Assembly: GCA_034008185.1 (NCBI GenBank)
Contig: CM067081.1
Location: 149,760,258-149,824,257, forward strand
Length of the DNA stretch: 64,000 nucleotides
Direction of reading: 5' to 3'
Source: Gorsachius magnificus
Taxonomy: Eukaryota > Chordata > Aves > Pelecaniformes > Ardeidae
Shown here one piece after another: positions 27,401 through 39,400 of this stretch. Below the pieces are notes generated by a model. That model did no database searches. It was not told the origin of the DNA and saw nothing but the letters and a program-made list of their open reading frames with translations. The translations under genes were made by a program, and so were the position numbers. Positions within the stretch are counted from its first letter, which is position 1. Each line of letters starts with the position of its first letter.

Positions 27401-30400
27401 GGGAAAGAGAAAAGAGAGAGAAATGGCACGTAAATCCTAGAGCTCCTCTGTCTTAGGTAATTATATCTAGCATAAATGTAAACACTCTTTGCAGAAAGGC
27501 GGTTCCACTTGGCGGTGCATTAGGCAGTTGCCTTACATCAGCCACGCGTCCCCTCCTGGGCAGCAGCTGAGTCCCGCCTGCGTGGTGTGCGCGGCACAGT
27601 GCTGCTTTTCTGGGGTCTCTCAGAGCCCTCTTCCAACCAGACATAACGCCTGAGGGCAGACAAGGCTGGAAAGAGAAATGGGGATAATAGCCTGTGACCA
27701 AGCTGAGATCACCTGTCGTGGCCAGCAATGACCTACCCTCTGAGATTTCCTTCAATGATGCATCCAATTCCCTGCCCAATGTCAAAGCTTTGGACAAGGC
27801 TGCATTTTCTCCTGGGGTTGCCTTTCTTCCCATCCCCCCTCCTCCACTGTGGGTGGTGGGTGTCCTCCCTAATTTTGCACACTTTTCTTCCCCATGTTTC
27901 CATTCCTCCCTCCACAGACCCTGACATCCTGAATGGTGTTTACATGTCAGAAGCCTTGAATCCTATTTTTGTGGACAACTTTGAAAGGGATCCCACGCTG
28001 ACCTGGCAGTACTTTGGCAGCTCCACTGGATTCTTCAGGCTCTACCCAGGTAAAAGAGCAGAGATCCGCTTCACTCTTTCAGTGCCATGCAATAGTTTTG
28101 CAGAACAGGGTCCGTGCCATGGAAAAGCCCAGTCTGGGAAGGTCAGGGGCAGCACGGTCCCATGAAGGGCAGGGTGCAGCAAGCAAAATATTCAGTGCAC
28201 GGGCTGCTGCCGCTTAGATTGAAGGAATAGTGTCCACGGCAGGCATAAACCCCAGTTTCCCACATGGACCAGCCCCCCCGAGGCAATGTTGCCCTTGCAA
28301 CCCCAGAGGAGTCTGCTTGCAAGGGTGGCCCTTGGGCAGGCTGCCCTCCAAAAAGCTGACAAAACACCATGGCAGGGCCTGCAAATCTCGCAGGTGGGGT
28401 GCGGAGGCTGCAGGAGGGCTCCCTGCCTCACGCTCCCCTGCAGTTTTTCGTGGCGGCCACGGCCTCTCCCCATCTCCAAAGCCACACGTGGCAGATGCAG
28501 CTGGTCGGCCTGGCTTGTTATCCACTCACCAGCTGTGAGCAGCACGTAAGGTCACGGTGCAAGAGGGAGGCCCCGTGCTTGGAGGAACCCACGAGATCCT
28601 CCGCAGCTGTAGCTTGGCCGGGTAACCCCTTGGTCAGATGGCTGCGTGCCCTTGCTCGGTGACCTGTCACGTGTTGTGGAAGGGGAAAAAGCAGAGATGA
28701 CTGTGAACAGAGCCTTTAGCAGGGAATCTGGGACACATCCCTGTCACTGCTGCTGCTTTTTTATGCTCTCAACCACCCTTGAGGGAGAAAAAGATGTTGT
28801 TGAGAACTACATCAAAGTGGCAGAAAGTTCAAAGAAAGTGCAATTGCTCCCCAAATTCGAACAGACTATGCCTAGGTACGTTTTGTAATAGAAATTTAAT
28901 AATCAGTTTACTGAGAACTGCTGAAGACTGTGCAGCTCTGCTTGTATTTCCGCAGAATGGCCGCTGCTATTGCTTGGCCAGGCTTGCGTGTCCCCGCAGG
29001 GTAGCTGGGTCTCAGCAGCGAACAGCAGAAGTGCAGGTGCCTGGGGAGCAGGGAGCAGATGCCTGCCTGTCTGTGTGTGTTGATTGCTCCTTTTGCTGCT
29101 CCCTTCAGGAATAAAGTGGTTACCAGATGAGAACGGAGTCATCTCCTTTGACTGCAGGAATCGTGGCTGGTAAGAGTTTTGGAGAGACTTGGCCAAAGCG
29201 CCTTTCCGTCTTTCTCCCTATTTTCCAAGGTGACACCTTGGTGAGTTGCTAATGGGCAGTTACTGCCCCATGCTGCTCCTGCAAGAGATGAGGAGCACAT
29301 AAATGAAGGCAATAGCAGGTTAGGAAGCTCTACTACCTGCCAGAGCCAGCTTTCCACATGGCATCTAACACATGCCACGTGGAAATTGCCACCAGTATAT
29401 CTTTCATCTTTCCTATCCTCCTTATAATTCTTCCAGAAGAGGGATGGGGCTGTTCGCACTCCAGAAATGCAGGGCATTTACTCAGTCTACTCAGCATGGC
29501 TAAAGGAGGCTTTATCAGTTGTCACTCTCAGCTGAACCTGGACATAGGTCTGCAGCACTTGCCAATGCGGGAAGTGAGATGCTGGGGCCGGTGGGAGAGG
29601 CAGGTTGGTAGGAAAGGACTCGTTGGATGCCCAGCCTGACCCTGACGGATAGCTGTGCTCGTGGTGCATGCCGTGCTGTGGCTAGCATCATGTGATAGCA
29701 GCACGCCCGGTGTTCCTCCTCCTCCCTGTACGCTCACCCTGCTTCCTTGTATTCCTCTTTTTATAAAGGTACATCCAAGCAGCCACCTCTCCCAAGGACA
29801 TTGTCATCATCGTGGATGTCAGTGGGAGCATGAAGGGCCTGCGGATGACCATTGCCAAACACACCATCATCACCATTTTAGATACTCTGGGAGAAAATGA
29901 CTTTGTCAACATCATTGCGGTAAGCATGTCCCATTTCCAGTGCTGAGTAGTCCTCCTTGTGCCTCATATCAACCCTTCAGTCCCCTTAGCAAGCTACAGG
30001 CATTACAATGGCATAACAACAACATTTAGTCCCTCTGTTGGATGGGGGATTAAAACCAATTACTGTAGGGAAGTCAGCTTCGTGTGGTCAGCGAGGTGGC
30101 TGCTAAGTCATCCCCCCCTGTGGAGGATGTCAGCTGCATCTTTTTGCTTACCTGGGGATGTGACTGCAACAGATAACAAAGTGCTGTAGAGAGATGCCTG
30201 AGCTAACAGGGACCTGAGCTAATAAATTCACCCCGCACAGCATAGCCTAATACTGTGTTTGGGTCCAGTAGCAGTATAATCCTCAGGATAATGTTTCCAG
30301 GCTAGAAAATTACCACCACGTGCCTTTCTGTGCACCAGCATCCTGCAAGACTGCAACCCAGTTCAGAGTCAATCCGCACAGGCCTGCATGGAGTTTGGTT

Positions 30401-33400
30401 GGGTTGCCTCGGTGTTACTCTCTTCTTTTTTAAGCCCTGGCCAGGATGAGGACAGGCTGGTTACCCACAGAGAACCAGCATCACTGACCACAGAAAGCAA
30501 AACTTTTCCATGATCCATGCCAAGACTGGTGGGGTTGGTGCCAGGATAAAGGCAAATGGCTGCTCACCTCCTAATTTTCAAAGCTAATTCAAACACCATC
30601 TCTTTCCCCAAGCTCCTTTCTATAGAAGTTTGCTAGGGCACGGTCACTGAGCTATAAAGTCTACTTTTTGTTGATAGTTTCTTATTGTGCAAGATGGTTA
30701 GAAACTCCAGTGGTGACGGCTCTGTCTTTATATGGCTGGATAGATGGAACAGTGAACAGTGTTGGCAGAAAAATGGAGGGAAGTCATTAAGGAGTTTGAA
30801 ATATCATCTGTTCTTCAAAAACAATCCCAGAGAAAGCATATAATATATGTTCCTTTACTGTACTCACACCAAGAACCTACCGGCTCGGATATGTTATAGC
30901 CTGACCTAAACTTCTGTTATCAGCTGAGCATTGGTGGGCTCTTAGCCATGCTCTTATAAATTATGCTCTTCCAAACCTTGCAGGAAAAGGTTTACACCGG
31001 TATGTTTTACCTCACATATGTATCAGGCTAGTAGCATACACCCCACTAATTATCACAGTCGGGTGCATGTGTGATAACTTGATTTGTTATCATTCAGCCA
31101 TGCGCCAGAGGCATCAGGCTACAAAACCACTTGCAAGGTTCAGCTGGTGACTGGGGACTCACGTAGCCTCCAGAAGTCAAAAATATGTGCAAATAGTGCT
31201 ATAAGCAAGGCCAGGGGCACAAGGTAATAGAGTGTGGAGAAAATCTCTACAGTATGAGGGGAAAAAAAGGTAACTCTGTATGTGTAGATACAGAATCATA
31301 GAATGCTTTGGGTTGGAAGGGACCCCTAGAGGTCATCTAGTCCCACCCCCCTGCAGTGAGAACAGGGACACCGCTAACCAGATCAGGTTGCTCAGAGCCC
31401 TGTCCAACCTGGCCTTGAATGTTTCCAGGGATGGGGCCTCCACTACTTCTCTGGGCAACCTGTTCCAGTGTTTCACCACCCTCATTGTAAAGAATCTCTT
31501 CCTTCTATCCAGCCTTATATTCCCAGGTAGAACTCAGCAAAACACCATAATTAACGCATTATTTAAACAAAGATGAGATTTATCAAAATTATAATTTGCC
31601 ATCATCACTACAAACAATTCTTAAGGGAAATATATATAGAATGGCATAATGCTCCATACTGTCTTCTGAACATCCACCTAGGACGTGAACGCATTTTGTG
31701 AATTTTCTCCCATTACAACCCCTTTCTCTTAATTTTCTCTTTGCAGTATAATGATTACGTTCATTTTATCGAACCCTGTTTTAAGGGTATCCTGGTCCAA
31801 GCAGACAGAGATAACAGAGAGGTGAGTACCAGACTCCTATTGATGTTAATTCAGGTAGGTCTCTTAATGTAAGAAGTACATGGAGTTAAGATGCTGTGGC
31901 GTGAAACTCCAGGGTCAAGGAACAACCATCCCCCAGGAGCCTGTGAGTTTGCATTTCAGCAACAAGCGTCAGTTCGGTGGTGTGTGCTGGCTCCGTGGTT
32001 CACCTTTGGTTCCATGAAGCTACTGTAACGTGGGGTCAGCTGGCTGAGCTCCACAGCAGCAACCAGCTTCCCTGTGCCACAACAGGCTTGGCACCACCAC
32101 TGCCAGAGCATGACTGGACCTGGCCCAGCCTGCTGTGGAAGAACAGCGTGGAGAGGGCAAAGTTTCTCTGTCTTGGAAACCCCAGCATCCTCAGCCCTCA
32201 GAAAGGAGAAAAATCAGTCCTTTCCTCAAGAATGTGTTTTCAGCCTGGCCTGATCCTTCACCGGGGTGGACTGTCAGCAAGATTTATCTAATTGAGGGGT
32301 TTTGCTGCTCCGATCCAGGAGGACTCAGCAGCCCTGAGGTGGTCAGCCTGCATCCGGCTGCTCTACCGCCTTCTGGACTGACTTGGAATTTTAGCTGCTC
32401 TTACTGGGTTTTTTTTCTTCCTTATTCTCTCTATATTAATACCACAGAGGTAGCACATCCCTTCATGACTTCAACAACCAGATTTCTCTCCAAATTTCTT
32501 TCCCAGCTTAGCCCTGGGTCACAGAGTATGACTCCAGAGGGTGATGTCTCCTGCAGTGTTTCCCAAAGGATCCCCAAGCCTTTTGGACACTGTCTTGCAG
32601 AGAGCACTCTGAGGGCTTCACTTACAACCAGATCAATGCCTCTTAAGTAGTAGACAAGCATTCAATTTTTTTATTTTTCCCAATCCTGTTGCTCTTGCAT
32701 GCACAGGAATGTTTTCTTCCTGAAGGGGTAGATAAGGGAAACTCTGATTTCTAATAGTTTTGTCCCTTGCATGAGATTTCATGGACTGCCAATGGTTCGC
32801 AGCCCACAGGATGAGAAATGCAGTCCTGCTGTGGCTGCATGGGCAAAGGTGCAACATGATGGCACTGCCAATGGAGTGGCCACTCAACTTTCCCACCTCC
32901 ATCCATCACGGTGCGGCACTGCCCTGCCAGCAGTGGTGAAGGATCAGGAGCCCAATGGCACAGACTTTTCCAGGTTACCCTTTCCTCCCTCAGTCGAAGG
33001 GAGCACCCCGCTTGCAACTCATTGCTGCTTTTTTCCCTCTCTCCTTGCCAGCATTTCAAGCAGCTGGTGGATGAACTGCAGGCAAAAGGAGTGGGCACTG
33101 TGAACAAGGCTTTGACAGAGTCCTTCAAAATCCTCAGGGAGGTAAGAGAGTCAGCGCCGATGTTTGCATCGGGCACAAGTGTCCCTGTGCACCCCTACCT
33201 TCCCCTCTACATCCCTCATGGTGCTGCAGGGGGCAGGTGGCATGAGCTGATCTCACGGGCCCCAAATTTGTGACCAGCAGTGTGCAGGGGTGACCTGCCT
33301 TTGGGGAGGCGTCAGTTCGCGCGTGATGCCCTGGGGCTGCCGATCCCTGCCCAGGAGGGATGGGGAGCTGGCAGGGCTGAGGCCTCACGAGTGTTTCCTT

Positions 33401-36400
33401 AATGAGCCCCACAACTGGGCATCACCCAGGAACCCTGGTTACAGATGGTGGTGATAAAATATAACTGATCAGCTGGGAGCAACAATTCTGGTCGTAAGTA
33501 ATGTTATTAGTGAGCCTTGGTAAGCAGATGATGATGTAGATGTGAATGATCATTCTCAGGCTTCAGATTTATTTCAATGTCACTTTGCTGAGTATCAGTG
33601 CTTGGTACAGGAGAATTAATCAGTCAGTCTGATCTTGTCCTGTGATAAGAATCATAAATGATTCATTGTGTTATGTGAACAATTGGGACTTCAGTAGCCT
33701 GGAGGTAAACATATGACTTAACTCTGTTAAGAAAAAAAAAAGGACCAAGAACCAGCTGAACTCCCCCAACCTCCTCATGGCACCATCTATAATGGGGTTG
33801 GCCTAAAGATGCCAATGCCTTTGGTGCTGACAAAAACATGTACACAGTACGATGCTAGTGGCCATAATGATGGCATTGATGTTAAAGGTAGTGTGCTAGA
33901 AGTATTGACACCCCAGGAAGGATTCTCCACTCTTACTTTACAAACTGAAAGTCTGTTGCCTATGGTAACACTGTTCCCAATTTAGGCCAGTACAAGCGTG
34001 ATCAGAGTTGAACCCAGGGCTGGTGGTAGCTGAGCTGACTTGTCAGTGGCGATAGAAGCATCATGGTTTTAATGGCAACCTGAGAAGAGTGTGGTGCAGC
34101 CTTGGCATTGCAGTAATAGGCTGGCAGCACTCCTCGTAGTAATGGTTCAACATCTTTGGAGGAAGATAGTTACTGAGAGGACTAGGGAAGCAGAACTTCT
34201 TTACTTTGAGGGTGACAGAGCACTGGAACAGGCTGCCCAGGGGGGTTGTGGAGTCTCCTTCTCTGGAGATATTCAAAGCCCGCCTGGACGAAGTCCTGTG
34301 TGACATGCTCTAGGTGAACCTGCTTTAGCAGAAGTGTTGGACTAGATGATCTCCCGAGGTCCCTTCCAACCCTTGACATTCTGTGATTCTGTGAAGGATA
34401 TAAACCTAGAACAATTACATGGACTAGATGCTTGCTAGATTCATCTGCATGTATCCTTGCACTTTATGACAAAATCATCTTTAAAACCAAAGATCCAGAG
34501 CCTATATAGGCCTGCACTGTATAAATTGGAATATTTAAACAATTTTTCCACCAGAGGAAAAATGATTTCTTAATACCTAATGTAGCACTGGTTACATACC
34601 ATGGCAACAGATTAGAGAAGCCCAATGCAGTACAACTGTAGACTCTCTCAACCAGCACAGCCTCGAAGGTCTCAGTGGAGAGTATAACCCTAAAGAAAGC
34701 CTGCTTGCCCCAGCTGAAATAGCAGCTGGTCATGCCAGGCCCACACACCAAAGCTGGTCTGCATCCACTAGTGAGGAAACCTCATACCTCCTTTCTGGTG
34801 GGCATGGCTCACCCACTAGGCTAGGCAATCCTCAAGTTTCCAGGAGGCAGGACCTTCATAAAACCCTGCATATTTCGAGCCAGGCATGTCCATGAGAAAT
34901 AGAAGGTACATGGTGGAACTGCTGAGACAAAAAAAACCTGTCCTCCACTGACATAGCTGGACCACAAATACCTCTAGAGAGAGAGTTGATGCCCACGCAC
35001 CTCAGTAGACTAGCGTAATTCCACTGCAGTAATAGAGAAGAAACTCTTTGGCAGATAGAGAAAATATTTTTCCTCTCTATTTGGCATCAAAAATGCAGTC
35101 AGCAGTTTAAGTAGTCATCACTTATCTTGATCCTTGTTGATTCTGCCTTGGCTAATGAGCTCAAAACAGCTCTGAGATTGCTCTTAGACAGTACAGCACC
35201 CAGTGGTGATAAAACCTTCCGATGTTACTCACTCACAAGGTGAGGTGCTGCTTCCCTCATGCCTTTCATTATCACCTTAGATCTGGGGAGAGGGCAATTG
35301 ACTCAGGCATCTGAGCATCTTTCCTCTGAGCATCTGCAGATGAGGAAAGGTGGCTACTGTCTCAGTGACTGCTGGTGTCATGCTTCTCTGCATCTTGGAA
35401 CAGGATTTCAGAAACAATAACTTTGTTGTCAAAGAAAGGTGTGAAACAAGGCTCTACATCTCTTCCTGCAGCTTTCTTGCAGCATCATTCACTGTAGCAT
35501 GGACCATAATTGCCGCCTCTTTAAGCAAAACGGGTCCTCAGTCCAAGGCCACTGAAGCCATCAGCTGGGAGCCTTCTTGGCGGCCTTGAGCGAGGTGGGT
35601 GCATGTGCAGCAGGAGGCCTGCAGGACCTGCACAACCTGATCTAGTTAGTGGTGCCCCTGCTCACTGCAGGGGGGTTGGACTAGATGACCTCTAGGGGTC
35701 CCTTCCAACCCAAAACATTCTAGGATTCTATGACCTCCTGCAAGTCACTTAGCAGCTTCATCCCAGGATTTCTGTCTGCCTGGTGACATAGAATCATAGG
35801 ATAGAATCATAGAATCACTTTGGTTGGAAAAGACCTTTAAGATCATCAAGTCCAACCTTTAACCTAACCCTGTCATCCCACCACTAGACCATGTCCCTAA
35901 GCACTTCATCTATCCTTCTTTTAAATACCTCCAGGGATGGGGACTCAACTACCTCCCTGGGCAGGCCATTCCAGAGCCTGACAACCCTTTCAGTGAAGAA
36001 GTTTTTCCTAATGTCTAGCCTAAACCTCCCCTGGCACAATTTGAGGCCATTCCCCCTCGTCCTATTGTCCGTTAGCAGGGAGAAGAGGCCGACCCCCACC
36101 TCGCTACAGCCTCCTGTCAGACAGTTGTAGAGGGCAATAAGGTCTCCCCTCAGCCTCCTCTTCTCCAGACTAAACAACCCCAGTTCCCTCAGCTGCTTCT
36201 CGTAAGACTTGTGCCCCAGACCTCTCACCAGTTTTGTGGCTCTCATTCAGTAGAGACAAGAGGTGGTGTCTCAGTGCACACGTGGCAGCACCAGAGGCTG
36301 CACGTACATAGGCACGCAAGCGCAGAAACACGCCTGTTGTCCTGCAGCAGCCTTCCCAAACTGAGCTTCCCTAGTAAGGGTTCATGTAGAGAGTATCTTG

Positions 36401-39400
36401 ATATCACCTGCTGGAGGACCCCAGGCTCTGCAAGTACCACAGCTTAAGGCAAAACGGTACCACCTGCCAAGTGCTCGTATGCTTTAAGGACTCTCTGAAA
36501 CCTTCTCTCAGAGCTTCTTAGATCTATATCAGGAACAGGGGAGGAAAAGGGTTTCCATCAGTGTGCCCTGAAACAAATCTCTGCTGCTGCAGTCATGCAG
36601 GCGAGAGAAGGGGGAACTTTGGTGGAATTGGCCACCCCCTTCCCATCAGACAAAATTCACATTCTCCGCTTGTAATTATAGCCATTCCTCACAGACTGTC
36701 CTGTTATTGTTCACAGGAGCATACGCAAGACAATGAAAATGAAAATTGCTACATCACACTGATGAAACAGGCTTTGCTGATTACAATAGACAACCAGTAA
36801 TAATATCTGTAATGAAAGTGACTGCAAAATTTCCCTGGTAATTTTCCTCAGTCCAATTGCTCGTAGAATTAATAGCCCAGTAGAGACCTACTCAATGAGG
36901 TATGAGTAGCAGAGAGGGGTTGAAGGCAAGCGTGATCTCTCACCATCTTTGTTTTCCTCCATTATGTTCTGGGGTAAACAGAGCATATTTTAATCTGTGA
37001 CGCAATTTGCAGAACAGCTTCAGGAGAACAGTTATCCAGAGCCTCCCCTGCCCCTCTCTGCCATGCTCAATCAACCACTTAAACTCCCTATTTCAATTTA
37101 GCCACACACCAAGTGGTTTCAACAAAATATGCGTCCCAGGGAAACCATGGTCTGAAGTGCACGCTTATAAAGCGCTCCAAAATCCTCAGGCATCGAGTGC
37201 TATCTTTTGAGCTCCTTTCTTATTTATCAAGTTTTAGTCTATCTCACTGCTATCTTCTCTCTTTCAACAAGCTCGGCACATCTTGTCCTCTCGCCCTTTT
37301 CCTGTAGGATTTGTACCCCTTTGTTCTGGCCCCTGCTCCGCTCGCGGTTGCTTCCAAGCTGCCTGCCTTCCCTGACACCCCGGCTGCTTCCAAGCTGCCT
37401 GCCTTCCCTGACAGACACCCCACCCTCCCAACACTCTGAAAGTGCTGCAGCTGAGAGCCATCAAGCGCTAAGCAGAGCAGAGTAATTACCTTCCTTGTTT
37501 TACACGCCATAGTCCTCTTAACGCAGTGTAAGACAGCCACGCTACGTTTCTTCAGACACTGTCACGTTAATTCCTATCCAGCTGGTCTGCCTCAGCGGTA
37601 TTCCTCTCCAGCCAGTATTCAGCCTCCTGTTCGGTATTTGAGCCTCTGACTACCCTTTCCAATGCACATCAATTGTGAGGACGTTCATATAATTTTTTAT
37701 AGACGTGCCAAATATATGTGTGTACATACACACATACACAAGCATACACCCGTAATCCTAAGAGGGTCATATATATATTCATACATTTGTTCTATCTAAT
37801 CCTAAAAGATTCATATATTACAAAATCTGTGACTCTTGTGAGTCTTCCTTTCTCAGGATCTGCTCAGAGTAAGTAGATATTTTGAAAGCTGATGTTTTTC
37901 TGACCCTGTGGAGGAAAAGAACCCCCAAGTTATGCTTTCTGATGCCACTGTGGAACGATGTCTCCTCTTAGCAGCAAGCTGGTTTAATGGTGACTTGACT
38001 TGCTGCTGAACTCAGAAATTGCGTAAATTTTTAGGTTAATTCTGAGTAGGTCACTCCAAAATGGCTAGAGGTGAAAAAAAAATGGTGAAACTGGTAACAC
38101 ACTGGATTTCAGTGAGAAGTAAAAGTCTGCGTAACTTGAGCAAACCGGTGTCATCAAAAGACCAAACCCGTCTGCTGATGTGAGTAACCAAAGGAGTTGG
38201 TGGCCTCTTGTGCCCCACCTGTGCAGGGAAGCATTTCATTTGCGCACTCACACAAGGACTGTGTTACCAGTTTTTCTAGCAGCGTGCTAGATGTTTAAGG
38301 ACAATTTACCCATCTGGTGTCCCCCCTGCTCATAACACGTGTTTTCTGTTGATTCCTTCTTCATCCTTTGGGGTCCCATACAGCCCCAGTCAAGTCTCAG
38401 CCCATAAGGCAAGTAGTTCAGCAACACCTTCTGCAATCCTTTCCCTTCCTGCTCAGCACAGACTAGTCAAATGCTTTCAATTAACTTTTTGTTTAACCCT
38501 ACCATTTTGTGACCCTGCCTGTAATTAATTCATTCTTTTCTTTGTTTCTTATCACTTCAGCGTGTACCCAGCCATTACAATATTGGCCTTTTGATGATGA
38601 AGTATGGAGGCTATAAAGCATCTCTGCCTGACCGTTTCCCTCTGGTTTTTTATCATCTGGCGACCTACTCTTTTTACTCCCTTTCTTGTTGCTTCTCTGA
38701 ATATTTATAAATCTTGTCTTGATTCCACTCGCATTTTTATGGACCTGGATTCTGCAGTGTATTTTTCAGGATACACAAAGCTCAGGATTTCTTGTTTACC
38801 AGTTTATACCATTTTGCTTAATGCCTCCTCTCGTTTCTTCTTTGCTGGCTTCCTCTTTCCTTCTCTACTGCTGATTTTCTACCTGTAAGATGCTTCTGAC
38901 TTTTCAGTAATTCTGGAGGCCACTCTGGAGGCCAGGTCTGCGTAAGAGTGGGGCAGAAGGAGACAGAGAGGGGCTGCTCGGTCATCTGGCCAGATGTGTG
39001 CATAATCAGCGTGCATGCCGGTGCATCACAGTGCTGTGCTGATGTTCCTATTGCTTCACTAGGGGGCTATAACTGCAAAGTAAATGGCAATGAGCAAACA
39101 AGGGACTACAAGGGACTGTGACCCTGAATTAATTAGATCATGCCTGCTACTCCTGGCACCATGATTGAAGTTCTACAGGAGAATACGTAGCTCCATGCCT
39201 CAATCACCGACCGCAGCTCTAGCCCGCGTCTCTTCAGACATCTGTTCCTCATCCCCTTTCTTTCATGCTCCTGAGACTTCAGTCAGAGCAGGGAATTATG
39301 CGCAGGGCTGGATGTGAATGCTGTCAGATCGTTTGCTACAGCTGCAGCCAGCCACAAAAGGACCTAAAAATCAGGGATTACCTCTTGTTCACTTGTTTTC

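Noticed and set aside
38563..38625. Plus-strand acceptor-like ttatcacttcag followed by open sequence, and a TATA-like gctataaag in intron 10
   Set aside because: As an extra CACNA2D4 exon it does not match the family, which is continuous from exon 10 to 11, and no donor restores the frame. As a promoter it lacks any supported downstream exon.
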